Assembly: GCA_002842465.1 (NCBI GenBank) | Contig: PHDA01000016.1 | Coordinates: 1 to 61,021 of the forward strand | Direction of reading: 5' to 3' | DNA: 61,021 bases | Origin: Bacteroidetes bacterium HGW-Bacteroidetes-7 | Lineage (GTDB): Bacteria > Bacteroidota > Bacteroidia > Bacteroidales > UBA932 | In this document: piece by piece, positions 43,523 through 53,514 of the stretch | How the letters are laid out: each line of letters begins with the position of its first letter | How positions within the stretch are numbered: position 1 is the stretch's first letter | Notes under the pieces: model-generated | What the model saw: the letters and a program-made list of their open reading frames with translations, nothing else | What the model was told of the DNA's origin: nothing | Databases searched by the model: none | Made by a program: the position numbers and the translations under genes

Positions 43523-46500
43523 TTATATAGCCTGCAACTCTGTGTACAGGTCATTAAGAATCTTCTCGTACTTAGCAGCCTCCTTCTCATACCCTCTGTC
43601 TGCAAAGATATCCTGCAGATAATGCAAATATGAAAGGTTGCTTTCAAGATCACTCTTTGAGATGAATCTACCTCTGAAAGGAGTTGCAAAGAGTTTTATA
43701 GACCTAAGGGTTTCATCTGCAAACATATCAGCAAGCTTGCTCCCCTTCTCTAGCTCCCCCGCCACCAAATAGGTGTCAATACTCTCAATTACAGCAAGTT
43801 CATTAAGTGAGTTTGACATTGCAGAACCGTTGAGTGGAAACTGAGAAGGTAACATCACCTCCTGCATACGATCAAGCACCTCAACAGCCCTGATTGAATC
43901 TCCAGCCTCCATAAGAGACCCGGCAGTCTGACTGAAAATGTTCCTAACAGAGAGAACGGCATTGAATGTTAACAGGTTCTGATAATCAATATTAACTGAA
44001 GGGTCGTTCATATTACCCCATTTGTAAACATTCATTACTAAATTGTACATCACATCAGGCTTAACTCTGCCCGGATTTCCGAAAGTGCTTCTGTTCTTGA
44101 TTGGCACAAACTTATATGCAAATCCATTGTACTCTAGATAATCTCTTATACCTATCTCAAGATCGCCACCCATTGCAACAAAGTAAATAGGTCTTTCCCA
44201 TTTGTAGTTTGCCAACAGATCAAGTATCATCATCTCACTCTTAATCATTGAGTTTTTTCTCTCCGGAAGATCGAGCTGAATTGTGTCAGGAACAAGGTGC
44301 GCCTCAGAGGCATCAATAATACCACTTTCAATTGCCTTTTGCTTATCAACAGGCAAAAGCAACTGTCTTGCGGCAAAGTAGCTTAAAGTTCCCCCAAATC
44401 GTGTTGTTACTTTAGCAGCAGGATTTGATATCAGGTCAATCACTGCCTTTAGTTCAACCGGACGGTTTACCCTCTCGACAACCTCAATCACATCGTTTGT
44501 GCCATATATATACTCATGTCGTGGTATCGAGAATGGCAATGGCTCAGACTCGTAGGTTTTATATTGCATTTGATCAATATACCAGTCTGTTCCCAAAAGT
44601 GAAGTGTTAACAATGCGAACATCTGTTCTCACCCCTTCAACCTCCTGAAGATACCATAACGGGAAGGTGTCATTGTCGCCGTGAGTAACAATTATTGCCT
44701 GCTCTCCGCACGATTGAAGGTAGTTGTACGCTAGGTCTCTTGCAGTGTATCTGTTGCTTCTGTCATGATCATCCCAGTTTTCTGATGCCATCTGTATAGG
44801 AACCAAAAGGACTACTGTACTAACAGCAATTGCAGATATCTTTTCAGGCGCCCACTTTTTGAGTTTGTCATGAATTGCCATAACAGAAAGCCCAACCCAT
44901 ATAGCAAAAGCATAAAACGATCCCGCAAAAGCATAATCCCTCTCTCTCGGCTGGAACGGAGGCTGGTTAAGGTAAACCACAACAGCTATTCCGGTAAGTA
45001 AAAACAGAAGCATAGTTACCCACCAGTTTTGTTTGTCTTTACCCAACTGGTAAAGCAAACCGAAAATTCCAAGAAGAAGCGGAATCATATAGTAATGGTT
45101 CTTGGCTTTATTATTAACAATAAAGTCAGGGCCCTCTCTCTGGTCACCAAGTCTTGTCCTGTCAATAAACCCAATTCCTGACTCCCAGTTACCTTTAATC
45201 AGATCACCCGGACTCTGCGCATGAAGGTCGTTTTGTCTCCCTGCAAAATTCCACATGAAGTATCTGACATACATCCAGTTAATCTGGTAATCAAAGAAGT
45301 ACGCCAGATTATCTTTGAAGGTAGGCATTTTGTGATCGCTACCTGTGATACTCTTGCCTCTTCCCTTTGTGTACTGCTGATAGAATTTTATATAGTCGGG
45401 ATTGTTGCTACTCCACATACGAGGGAACAGCATCTTGGTTTCTGAGTCATATTTTGGTTGTATCGGACCATTTACAGATTCATACTTATCTCCGGTTTTT
45501 GCCCAGTATTTCTTAGATTGCAGTTGATATGTAGAGGCATAGGTCTCTCCATAAATTAGAGGGTTGCTGCCGTACTGCTCTCTTGCAAGATAACGCACAA
45601 GAGAGAATGGGTTATCTGGCTGGTTTTCGTTTGTAGGAGTGTTTGCCGATGAACGGATAATGATAACAGCAAAAGCAGAGTAACCAATTACAATCATTGT
45701 GAATGATAGCATAATAATATTAAGCAACACTTTGGATTTCTTATAAGAGTACCAAATGAGATAGAAAGATGCAGCCAAAACAAGAGATACAAATACTGCC
45801 GCGCCACTGTTGAACGGTAATCCGAATACATTTACAAACAACAGATCAAATATTGCAGCAGCTTTAGGCAGATATGGAATTATTCCATACAGAACGGCAG
45901 CTAAAATAACTGCTGAAATACCCAGTACCATAATACTTCTCTTTTTGGTAACCTCGTATTTTTTGTAATAGTAAATGAAAACCAGGGCAGGAATAGTAAG
46001 TAGATTCAAAAGGTGAACACCAATTGAAAGCCCCATCAAAAAAGCGATAAGAACTATCCATCTGTTTGAGTATGGCTCATTTGCCTCCTCTTCCCATTTT
46101 AACATAGCCCAGAAAACGGCTGCGGTAAAGAGCGAAGACATCGCATATACCTCGGCCTCAACTGCAGAATACCAGAATGTATCTGAAAAAGTGTAAACCA
46201 ATGCTCCCAAAACACCTGCACCCAAAACAGAAATTGCATTTGGCAGATTAAGCTCTTTACCGCCCTTCTCTAGAATCCTTCTTCCAAGGTGGGTAATTGT
46301 CCAGAACAGGAACATAATTGTAAGAGCAGAACAAATTGCACTCATTGCATTGACCATCATGGCAGCCTTTTCCGGCCCTGCAAAGAGGGTAAAGAAGCGG
46401 GCTATCAGCTGAAATACAGGATTTCCCGGAGGGTGGCCGATTTCTAGTTTGTATGAAGAGGCAATAAATTCGCCACAGTCCCAGAAACTTGTCGTGGGTT

Positions 46501-46588
46501 CGATTGTTGATAGATAAACGAATGAGGCAACAAGTAGGAGCGCTGCTCCTATCAGGTTGTCAATCTGTTTGAACTTTTTTAATTCCAT
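43523..46588 (-). CDS. DUF2723 / GT117-type membrane glycosyltransferase-like protein
   Basis: The 1021-residue product starts with a run of about ten or more membrane helices interspersed by loops. It has the family signature near the N-terminus, TTSFWDCGEFIASSYKLEIGHPPGNP, with the acidic DCGE pair that resembles the catalytic loop of protein O-mannosyltransferases. Residues past ~600 are mostly soluble, with HGDNDTFPLWYLQEVEG. Human TMEM260, a relative, is an O-mannosyltransferase. Bacteroidota proteins of this family probably glycosylate envelope proteins or lipids. A TATCTTTG box (46621-46628, minus strand) marks a likely promoter. Confidence 0.88.
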   Translation of the reverse strand: MELKKFKQIDNLIGAALLLVASFVYLSTIEPTTSFWDCGEFIASSYKLEIGHPPGNPVFQLIARFFTLFAGPEKAAMMVNAMSAICSALTIMFLFWTITHLGRRILEKGGKELNLPNAISVLGAGVLGALVYTFSDTFWYSAVEAEVYAMSSLFTAAVFWAMLKWEEEANEPYSNRWIVLIAFLMGLSIGVHLLNLLTIPALVFIYYYKKYEVTKKRSIMVLGISAVILAAVLYGIIPYLPKAAAIFDLLFVNVFGLPFNSGAAVFVSLVLAASFYLIWYSYKKSKVLLNIIMLSFTMIVIGYSAFAVIIIRSSANTPTNENQPDNPFSLVRYLAREQYGSNPLIYGETYASTYQLQSKKYWAKTGDKYESVNGPIQPKYDSETKMLFPRMWSSNNPDYIKFYQQYTKGRGKSITGSDHKMPTFKDNLAYFFDYQINWMYVRYFMWNFAGRQNDLHAQSPGDLIKGNWESGIGFIDRTRLGDQREGPDFIVNNKAKNHYYMIPLLLGIFGLLYQLGKDKQNWWVTMLLFLLTGIAVVVYLNQPPFQPRERDYAFAGSFYAFAIWVGLSVMAIHDKLKKWAPEKISAIAVSTVVLLVPIQMASENWDDHDRSNRYTARDLAYNYLQSCGEQAIIVTHGDNDTFPLWYLQEVEGVRTDVRIVNTSLLGTDWYIDQMQYKTYESEPLPFSIPRHEYIYGTNDVIEVVERVNRPVELKAVIDLISNPAAKVTTRFGGTLSYFAARQLLLPVDKQKAIESGIIDASEAHLVPDTIQLDLPERKNSMIKSEMMILDLLANYKWERPIYFVAMGGDLEIGIRDYLEYNGFAYKFVPIKNRSTFGNPGRVKPDVMYNLVMNVYKWGNMNDPSVNIDYQNLLTFNAVLSVRNIFSQTAGSLMEAGDSIRAVEVLDRMQEVMLPSQFPLNGSAMSNSLNELAVIESIDTYLVAGELEKGSKLADMFADETLRSIKLFATPFRGRFISKSDLESNLSYLHYLQDIFADRGYEKEAAKYEKILNDLYTELQAI

Positions 46589-46673
46589 ATGATTTATCCG
46601 GTAAGTTGCACATTAAAAGACAAAGATACTATTTTGGATTTTTCTACCTAAATTTGCACAAATAAAAAAAAAG

Positions 46674-47021
46674 ATGGCGGAAAATGACTGGAAGAGCAGA
46701 TTAGGTGTCGTATATTCCACCAATTCAGATTTCGGCTACAAAAGTGATGCCCCGGACGAGCAACCAGATACCCTGCACCCCTCTAAACAGAGGCTCGTGG
46801 TAAAAATTGATCGGAGAAACCGAGGAGGGAAGCAGGTGACTCTAATTACAGGGTTCACAGGTAAGGCCGAAGATCTTGAAAAGCTGGGCAAAGAGCTTCG
46901 CACAAAATGCGGAACCGGAGGAAGCACAAAAGATGGAGAGATTGTAATTCAGGGGGATTTCCGTGAGAGAGTTGTCTCGTTATTAGGCTCTATGGGATAT
47001 AACGCAAAGAGGGGTAATTGA
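46674..47021 (+). CDS. SUI1/YciH-family translation factor
   Basis: The 115-residue product has a C-terminal SUI1 domain (about 40-115: KIDRRNRGGKQVTLITGF, KCGTGGSTKDGEIVIQGD). It is a bacterial relative of eukaryotic eIF1; the E. coli homologue YciH may influence fidelity of initiation. The N-terminal ~35 residues are low in structure. Its stop overlaps the next gene's start by one base. It is the first of the run SUI1-DUF4271-hemD-rnpA-yidD. Confidence 0.93.
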   Translation: MAENDWKSRLGVVYSTNSDFGYKSDAPDEQPDTLHPSKQRLVVKIDRRNRGGKQVTLITGFTGKAEDLEKLGKELRTKCGTGGSTKDGEIVIQGDFRERVVSLLGSMGYNAKRGN

Positions 47022-47824
47022 TGCAGATCAGAGACACCATAACTATAACAGACTCGCTGTCAAGTAGATTCATTGTATTTGAGAGGGAGCAAGCTATAAC
47101 ATCCATAAAAGTACTTCCTGTTGATTCTCTTTGGAACACATCTATAATTACACAAAGTCACATCGGAAATATAAAGGAAACACCCACCGGAGAGAGCTAT
47201 CTGGACTCTTCACTAATTGTTTTTTTCATAATAATAACCTTATTTTTTTTTAAAGAGATTTTAAACACGCTTCCCACAATTTTAAAATCGGTGTTTAGTC
47301 ATAAAGAGCATGTGTGGATCGAAGAAAGGTTGTCGGCATCTACACAAAGAAATATAACAGCCCTTATTGCCGCTATTTTTTTTCCGATTTTTCTTACAAT
47401 TACAATCGGTGATACAGTTTCGGCGTACTCAGGAATTCCAAGTTGGTTACAATTTGTTTTCGCTCTTGGACTTGTGATTGTTTACTGGATATTTAAGAGC
47501 CTCGTACTTATTTTTCTTGGCTGGGTAACAAAAAACAAGCAAACTTTCAACCTTATCGGGAAAATTGGTTACAATCACCTTATTATGGCTGTAATATTCT
47601 CAACCCCTTTACTTATTTCCCGATTTTTTATTCCTGAAATTGAATTTTCGCTTTTTTATAAAATACTGATTTATTGCATAGTGTCAATCTATATGCTATA
47701 TTTAATAAGAGTTTATCAGACAATAATTTCAAATCGGTTTTCACATATTTTCTATATTTTGTATCTTTGCACCGTCGAGTTGCTACCTATAGCACTACTC
47801 GCCAATTTTTTACTCTCCTACTAA
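47021..47824 (+). CDS. DUF4271 membrane protein
   Basis: The 267-residue product has about seven hydrophobic helices from residue ~72 on and a short N-terminal soluble part. Its sequence and place before hemD and rnpA match the DUF4271 family seen across Bacteroidota. Function is not known. Start is ATG 47021; a TTG one codon upstream was rejected. Confidence 0.85.
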   Translation: MQIRDTITITDSLSSRFIVFEREQAITSIKVLPVDSLWNTSIITQSHIGNIKETPTGESYLDSSLIVFFIIITLFFFKEILNTLPTILKSVFSHKEHVWIEERLSASTQRNITALIAAIFFPIFLTITIGDTVSAYSGIPSWLQFVFALGLVIVYWIFKSLVLIFLGWVTKNKQTFNLIGKIGYNHLIMAVIFSTPLLISRFFIPEIEFSLFYKILIYCIVSIYMLYLIRVYQTIISNRFSHIFYILYLCTVELLPIALLANFLLSY

Positions 47825-47828
47825 TAGT

Positions 47829-48566
47829 ATGAAAATTAAAAGGATACTCATCTCACAACCCGCCCCGACTAACGGTTCTCCTTATACAGAACTAATATCA
47901 AAATACAAGATTGGAATAGATTTTATTCCCTTTTTTCGTGTTGAGCCTGTGCAGGTAAAAGAGTTTCGTCTGCAAAAGATTAACATTCTCGACCATACGG
48001 CCATTGTCTTTTCATCAAGGACAGCAATTGATGCATTCTTCAAGATTTGTGAAGAGCTTAGAATTACTATTCCTGAAACCATGAAGTATTTTTGTGTTTC
48101 AGAAGCTATTGCACTATATCTTCAGAAATACATTGTTTACCGCAAGAGGAAAATATTTTTTGGAAACGGAAGCAACTGTTCAGTAATTGACATTATCGGG
48201 TCGAAACATAAAACAGAATTATTTCTGCTCACTGTAACCGATAATAATAAATCAGACCTAAATAAGATTTTCACAAAATCAAAGCTTAAGCATTCAAGCG
48301 CTGTACTGGTTAACACCGTGCCTTGTGACCTTAAAGAGGTCAACATAAATGCATACGACATGGTCGTTTTCTATAGCCCATCGGATGTTAAATCTCTTAA
48401 GGAGAACTATCCTGAATTCAAACAGAATTCTATTCTTTTTGCAACTTATGGACTAACTACACTCAAGGCGCTTAAAGCAGCAAAACTAACATCCGAAGTT
48501 GTTGCTCCAACCCCTGAAGCACCTTCAATTGCAAAAGCTCTATCTATATACCTGGAACAAAAATAG
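47829..48566 (+). CDS. hemD: Uroporphyrinogen-III synthase
   Basis: The 245-residue product has the weakly conserved HemD fold: ISQPAPTNGSPYTELISKY at the start, IVFSSRTAIDAFF in the first domain, and VVFYSPSDVKSL and ATYGLTTLKALKAA in the second. It closes and inverts ring D of hydroxymethylbilane to make the tetrapyrrole. Other haem genes are not nearby; the pairing with DUF4271 and rnpA is typical of the phylum. Confidence 0.88.
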   Translation: MKIKRILISQPAPTNGSPYTELISKYKIGIDFIPFFRVEPVQVKEFRLQKINILDHTAIVFSSRTAIDAFFKICEELRITIPETMKYFCVSEAIALYLQKYIVYRKRKIFFGNGSNCSVIDIIGSKHKTELFLLTVTDNNKSDLNKIFTKSKLKHSSAVLVNTVPCDLKEVNINAYDMVVFYSPSDVKSLKENYPEFKQNSILFATYGLTTLKALKAAKLTSEVVAPTPEAPSIAKALSIYLEQK

Positions 48567-48587
48567 CAGTGCACTGCTTTAAAACAA

Positions 48588-48989
48588 GTGAACAGTCAGA
48601 CAAATTTAAAATTTGGAAAAAGCATTAAGCTTTGCTCTGAAATTACCATTTCTGAACTGTTTCGTGAGGGTGTTATTGTATTTAATCATCCTTTTAAAAT
48701 ATACTACCAACCCAATAACCTGAATGTTTCCAGAGTTTTGATATCTGTTCCAAAGAGAGCATTTAAGAGGGCTGTTGACAGAAATTTCATAAAGAGAAGA
48801 ATCAGGGAGGCACTCCGACTAAACAACTTTGCCCGGTTTTTTGAGAACTGTAAAGACATCTCAATTGTTTATATTGGAAAGGAGTTACCCGAAACTGCAA
48901 TATTAAACCAAAAAATCAAGGATGTTCTGGACAAGATTAAAAGAGACCATAAAGATGCTCCTGTCACTTCCGTTTCTAATTCTGATTAA
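48588..48989 (+). CDS. rnpA: Ribonuclease P protein component
   Basis: The 133-residue product has the RNR motif region [21 protein letters not shown] that binds the RNase P RNA and pre-tRNA leader. It starts with GTG at 48588; no closer ATG keeps the N-terminal fold. Its end overlaps yidD by 35 bases, as in many genomes. The partner RNA rnpB is not in the window. Confidence 0.93.
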   Translation: MNSQTNLKFGKSIKLCSEITISELFREGVIVFNHPFKIYYQPNNLNVSRVLISVPKRAFKRAVDRNFIKRRIREALRLNNFARFFENCKDISIVYIGKELPETAILNQKIKDVLDKIKRDHKDAPVTSVSNSD

Positions 48990-49170
48990 GTGTTATCAGT
49001 TGTGCATCTCTCCGCTTAAACCCCCTACGTGCAGATATACTCCTACCTGTTCGGCTTACTCAATTGATGCCATTAAAAAACATGGCCCCTTTAAGGGCCT
49101 TTGGTTAGCTATCAAACGTATTTTAAGTTGTAATCCCTGGGGAGGAAGCGGTTATGACCCCGTACCCTGA
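48955..49170 (+). CDS. yidD: Membrane protein insertion efficiency factor YidD
   Basis: The 71-residue product has the family's core [19 protein letters not shown] and [15 protein letters not shown]. YidD sits at the inner membrane near YidC. The ATG at 48955 gives the standard length. It overlaps rnpA and, at its 3' end, the convergent acyltransferase gene by 19 bases. Confidence 0.93.
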   Translation: MLLSLPFLILIKCYQLCISPLKPPTCRYTPTCSAYSIDAIKKHGPFKGLWLAIKRILSCNPWGGSGYDPVP

Positions 49171-50960
49171 ATATCTTCGGTAAACCCAAATCTCTCCATA
49201 ATTCTTTTCATATCAGGCTCTCCTTTGGCAAGTGCCATAATCTCAGGTTTTGATACCTGCATTAAATCCAGAAGTACCAGACCATCAACACAGTAATTAA
49301 AATCCGGATCTACATTAAATGAGATTATTTTACAGTTGATCTTGAGGTACTTTTTAACCAAAGTTGGAAGTCTGTACTCGTTGTTGCTTAATCTTAAAAG
49401 AAATTTATCAAACTTCTCCAGACTCTCCATTTTGTTAAATAAAAGGTGGTCAACTGAGGTCTTCATATAGTCCGGGAAAAACGGGTTGCTTGGAATAACA
49501 TGCTTTCCAAACTCTTCGGCAGAGTGGCTATTCTTAATGTAATGAACAATAAGACTTCTATAAAACTTTGGATACCAAGAGCTGATACTTACAGGCCCCA
49601 AAAGATATTTAATCTCGGGATGATTTACTACAGAACAAAATAGCCCTTTAATCAGGAGTAAAAGCGGAAGAGCCTCTTTCTGATAATCAAGTACTACAAA
49701 TGAGCGACCCAGCTCCATTGACTTTGAAAGAACAGGATGAAAAGGCTTTTCGTAGTCGAACAATGACCTCGTATAAAACCCTTTAACTCCTTTTGACTTC
49801 ATTATTTCGTTTCCAAAGCCAAGCCGATATGCTCCAACTAGTCTTGTCTTTTGCCTGTCCCAAAGGATAAGATGTTTGTAGTATTCATCAAAGGTGTCAA
49901 GGTCGAGCGGCCTGCCGGTACCCTCTCCTACAGCTCTGAACGCCTCCTCTCTTCTGCGGCCAAGTTCATGCATCATTAAAGGTATGGACTTGGAGTCGGT
50001 AAGGTAACAGCTATAATGACCATTTGTGAATATGTGCTTGTCAGGGCTTAGGGCGTTAATCTCCTTTTGCATTGCCCTTCTGTTTTTTGGAAGCGCAATT
50101 GGCTCAATATTCTTTCTCTCCTCAACCTTTTTAATATTGTTATTAATATTAGCCTCCAGCGCATAAACCCGTGAGCGCACCATTAGGCTCAAGTCCTTAA
50201 GGTCCTTTTGTTCAGTAATTTCAGACTGTAAAATTGCTCTTCCTATACAAAGTTTAAAATTCCTGTTTTTCTTATTAAGAAGCTCTGCCGGAAGTCTGGC
50301 AGTTCTTAGCATTGGATGGATCTTGCCTATCCAGTGAAAAAACCTTGAGTTGGAACCGTGAAAATAAACAGGAACAACAGGGACATTGGAATTTTTAATA
50401 AGTTTAATTACTGAGGGATTCCACTCTTTATCTCTTATAACAGATGTTCCGTAGGTGGTTGAAACCTCCCCTGCCGGAAACAGTGCAATACCTCCGCCCT
50501 GCTGCAGGTATTCAATCGCATTTCTTAATCCTGAGTAGCTCCCTGAAAGTTCCGGCCTGTCACTAAAAGGATTCACCGAAAAGAAAAAATCGTTGATGTT
50601 GGGAATATGAGAAAGTATAAAATTTGAGATTGTCTTAATGTCAGGGCGTATTGAGCTAAAAATATGAAGAAGCAGAATTCCGTCAATTCCTCCATACGGA
50701 TGGTTTGATACAACTATAAAGGGCCCCTCCTGCGGAATGTAATCCATCTCCTTCTCGTTCAAATCAAAAGAGACATTAAAATCTTTGAGTATTGCCGATG
50801 TGAACTCTCTTCCCTTATACTGGGATACACGTGCATAAGTCTTATTAACTCTGTTAAGGCCAATAAGGGACATTATTACCGATGCACCAATATCCCCAAA
50901 AAAGCCACGTAGCTTAAAAGCCCGCTTAACATCAGCTCTCGAAACAAGTTTAGTTGCCAT
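49152..50960 (-). CDS. Fused O-acyltransferase/N-acyltransferase, glycine- or ornithine-lipid synthase-like
   Basis: The 602-residue product joins a PlsC-type acyltransferase (residues ~60-280, [16 protein letters not shown] with the catalytic His, [11 protein letters not shown]) to a GNAT-like OlsB-type N-acyltransferase (~310-590, [28 protein letters not shown]). This order is that of OlsF-type bifunctional enzymes that make acyloxyacyl amino-acid lipids; in Bacteroides two separate genes make glycine lipids. So it likely makes an aminolipid for the outer membrane. Which amino acid cannot be told. The predicted start of transcription is only a few bases before the ATG. Confidence 0.82.
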   Translation of the reverse strand: MATKLVSRADVKRAFKLRGFFGDIGASVIMSLIGLNRVNKTYARVSQYKGREFTSAILKDFNVSFDLNEKEMDYIPQEGPFIVVSNHPYGGIDGILLLHIFSSIRPDIKTISNFILSHIPNINDFFFSVNPFSDRPELSGSYSGLRNAIEYLQQGGGIALFPAGEVSTTYGTSVIRDKEWNPSVIKLIKNSNVPVVPVYFHGSNSRFFHWIGKIHPMLRTARLPAELLNKKNRNFKLCIGRAILQSEITEQKDLKDLSLMVRSRVYALEANINNNIKKVEERKNIEPIALPKNRRAMQKEINALSPDKHIFTNGHYSCYLTDSKSIPLMMHELGRRREEAFRAVGEGTGRPLDLDTFDEYYKHLILWDRQKTRLVGAYRLGFGNEIMKSKGVKGFYTRSLFDYEKPFHPVLSKSMELGRSFVVLDYQKEALPLLLLIKGLFCSVVNHPEIKYLLGPVSISSWYPKFYRSLIVHYIKNSHSAEEFGKHVIPSNPFFPDYMKTSVDHLLFNKMESLEKFDKFLLRLSNNEYRLPTLVKKYLKINCKIISFNVDPDFNYCVDGLVLLDLMQVSKPEIMALAKGEPDMKRIMERFGFTEDIQGTGS

Positions 50961-50969
50961 ATCCAAACA

Positions 50970-50999
50970 CAAATATAAGATAATTGTTACTTTTACAAA
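50970..50999 (-). promoter_or_regulatory. Promoter of the fused acyltransferase gene
   Basis: On the minus strand TTTG (50996-50999), an 18-base spacer and TATATTTG (50970-50977) fit the Bacteroidota -33/-7 pattern. The ATG is at 50960, ten bases past the -7 box, so the transcript would be almost leaderless. Confidence 0.55.
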
Positions 51000-51023
51000 A
51001 AAAGAGTTTCCAACCAATAAGAT

Positions 51024-52835
51024 ATGAAAGAAAACCCTCAAAATTCTTCACTTAAAGAGAGAGTTAAGTTGTTACCCTCAGTTCCCGGTGTTTACCGATT
51101 CATTAATAAAGAGGGTTCAATTATCTATATTGGTAAGGCTAAGAGTCTTAGGAACAGAGTCTCCCAGTATTTTCAGCCTGAAGATAGTCTAACTGCAAAG
51201 ACCAGGGTAATGGTATCCCGAATAGCAGCAATTGAGCATACTGTAGTTTACAGTGAGGCTGACGCTCTATTGCTTGAGAATAATCTAATAAAAGAGTATC
51301 AGCCCAAATACAACATAATGCTCAAAGACGGGAAAACCTACCCCTGGATTTGTGTCAAAAAAGAGCCCTTTCCAAGAGTTTACATCACAAGAAGAGTAGT
51401 AAAAGATAAATCTCTCTATTTTGGGCCATACAGCTCAGCTACAATGGCGTACAATCTGATAGAACTTATAACATCATTGTTTTATCTGCGGGACTGCAAG
51501 CTTTTACTCTCAGACGAAGCTATTGCACAACAAAAGTATCGTCCTTGCCTCAAGTATCATATCGGGAAATGCAAAGCTCCCTGCGTTGGAAAGTTCAGTC
51601 ATGCTGAATATAATAACCAGATAGAAAAAATTGTGAAATTACTAAAGGGAGATATCGGACAGATAATATCGGAGTTCCGCGACCAGATGAAGGAGCATGC
51701 TGAGGCCCTTAGGTTTGAAGAGGCGCAAATTTACAAGGAGAAAATCGAACTTATTACAGGTCATAACAACAAATCACTTGTTGTTAGTCAGACAATTACA
51801 GACATCGATGTCTTCTCACTAATATATGATACGGGTATCTCTTTTGGTAACTATATAAGAATAGTAAACGGCAGCATAATACAATCCTTGAATATTGAGC
51901 TAAAGCTCCCTATAGAGGAGAGTAAAGAGAGAGTTTTGAGTCTCTTTATTGCGGAGATGCATTCAAAATTCGGAGACACATCAAAAGAGATTATCGTACC
52001 CTTCATACCTGATAGTGAAACACTTGCTGCAAAATGTCATGTGCCGGTAAAGGGAGACAAATTCAAACTACTTAAACTCAGCGAAACAAATGCAAACCAA
52101 CTGAAAACTGAAAAGATAAAGCAAGAGGAGAATTTAAGGCCCGACGAACACAAAGCAAGAGTAATGAACACCCTGATGAGAGATTTGGGAATGAAGGAGG
52201 AGCCAAGACATATTGAGTGTTTTGATAATTCTAATATTCAAGGAAAATTTGCCGTATCGGCCTGTGTTGTTTTCAGGGATGGATTACCCAGCAAGAAGGA
52301 GTACCGGCACTTCAACATAAAACGGGTTATTGGAGCCAATGATTTTGCAACAATGAAAGAGGTTGTCAACAGGAGGTATTCAAGAACACTTGCCGAGGGT
52401 GGTGAATTGCCTCAATTGATTGTAATTGACGGGGGTAAAGGACAGCTTTCGTTTGCGTGGGAGGCTCTAAGGGAGCTTGGACTTGAGGGAAAAATAAAGA
52501 TAATTGGTATTGCAAAACGACTTGAGGAGCTATTGGTTCCGGGTGACCCGCACCCCCTTTTCCTGGATAAAAACTCAATCTCTCTAAAGGTGATAATGAA
52601 CCTGAGAGATGAGGCGCACAGGTTTGGCATCTCTCACCACAGAGACAAAAGAAGCAAAGGGCAGTTAGAATCAGAGTTAAGCACAATTCCCGGAATAGGC
52701 TCAAAAAGCGAAGAGAAGTTGCTCAGAAAATTCAGAAGTCTGGGTGCAATAAAACGGGCATCATTTGAAGAGCTTAAAGAGGTTGCAGGGGCAGCTGCAG
52801 CCAAGGCAATTACAGTTTATTTTTCGAAAGCCTGA
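51024..52835 (+). CDS. uvrC: UvrABC system protein C
   Basis: The 603-residue product has the GIY-YIG nuclease (VPGVYRFINKEGSIIYIGKA, residues ~20-40), a UVR UvrB-binding motif (~200-235), the RNase H-like second nuclease (ECFDNSNIQG, VIDGGKGQL), and C-terminal helix-hairpin-helix motifs (TIPGIGSKSEEKLLRKF). It makes both cuts in nucleotide excision repair. Length is standard. The end overlaps pnuC convergently by 26 bases. Confidence 0.97.
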   Translation: MKENPQNSSLKERVKLLPSVPGVYRFINKEGSIIYIGKAKSLRNRVSQYFQPEDSLTAKTRVMVSRIAAIEHTVVYSEADALLLENNLIKEYQPKYNIMLKDGKTYPWICVKKEPFPRVYITRRVVKDKSLYFGPYSSATMAYNLIELITSLFYLRDCKLLLSDEAIAQQKYRPCLKYHIGKCKAPCVGKFSHAEYNNQIEKIVKLLKGDIGQIISEFRDQMKEHAEALRFEEAQIYKEKIELITGHNNKSLVVSQTITDIDVFSLIYDTGISFGNYIRIVNGSIIQSLNIELKLPIEESKERVLSLFIAEMHSKFGDTSKEIIVPFIPDSETLAAKCHVPVKGDKFKLLKLSETNANQLKTEKIKQEENLRPDEHKARVMNTLMRDLGMKEEPRHIECFDNSNIQGKFAVSACVVFRDGLPSKKEYRHFNIKRVIGANDFATMKEVVNRRYSRTLAEGGELPQLIVIDGGKGQLSFAWEALRELGLEGKIKIIGIAKRLEELLVPGDPHPLFLDKNSISLKVIMNLRDEAHRFGISHHRDKRSKGQLESELSTIPGIGSKSEEKLLRKFRSLGAIKRASFEELKEVAGAAAAKAITVYFSKA

Positions 52836-53499
52836 TCCAGGTAATCCATCCGTTTATCGAATTGGCCAGATAGAAAATCCACATTATCACCATCAGAGCT
52901 GAGTGAGATTCCCCGTTTATGAGTGCAATACTCCACATTACTATACTTATAATGTTTACTGCAACCCACAGTGTCCATTGCTCCATAAAGCGTCTCACCA
53001 TTAAAAACATTGCAATAACTGACAGGACTGATGTTGCTGAATCTTTTATTGGCTGAGGATCATTAAATAAATATAATATCCATGCCACCAGAGCAGTAAG
53101 AAAAATACTAGTCAACGCAAGATAAACCCTCTCTCGGGCAACCATTCTTCTTGCAACCACAGTAACCGACTCAGCCTCCTCTCTTCTCCTTACCCAACTG
53201 TACCAACCAATAAACTGCATCGGGAAATAGTAAAGAGCGTTAAGTGCTGCATCGCCATAAAGACCGGCTTTATAGGCGATAAAAGCGTAAAGCGAAACAT
53301 TGACAACACCAAAAATGTAGTTTAAAATGTTACCTCTGGCAACCAAAACAACACAAATCACTCCGGTGACTCCGGCCAAAGAGCCTACAACATCAATGCT
53401 CTGCTCAAGTATGGAGTGGATAAGGTTGGCAGCAATAATTCCCAGAATCAGTATCCAGTCAAAAAGGTTAAGCGTGTTAATCTGTCTGAATTTTAACAT
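52810..53499 (-). CDS. pnuC: PnuC-family vitamin-precursor transporter
   Basis: The 229-residue product has about seven membrane helices and the PnuC hallmarks FGVVNVSLYAFIAYKAGLYGDAALN, YFPMQFIGWYSW and NSINGWITW. Family members import nicotinamide mononucleotide/riboside, thiamine or riboflavin by facilitated diffusion, trapped by a kinase. No kinase, TonB receptor or riboswitch lies alongside, so the substrate is open. It follows the metallopeptidase-like gene by 15 bases. Confidence 0.9.
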   Translation of the reverse strand: MLKFRQINTLNLFDWILILGIIAANLIHSILEQSIDVVGSLAGVTGVICVVLVARGNILNYIFGVVNVSLYAFIAYKAGLYGDAALNALYYFPMQFIGWYSWVRRREEAESVTVVARRMVARERVYLALTSIFLTALVAWILYLFNDPQPIKDSATSVLSVIAMFLMVRRFMEQWTLWVAVNIISIVMWSIALINGESHSALMVIMWIFYLANSINGWITWIRLSKNKL

Positions 53500-53514
53500 T
53501 TTAATGACGTTTTA

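Noticed and set aside
53500-53514. Vitamin riboswitch before pnuC
   Set aside because: Only 15 bases separate pnuC from the upstream gene, too short for a riboswitch.
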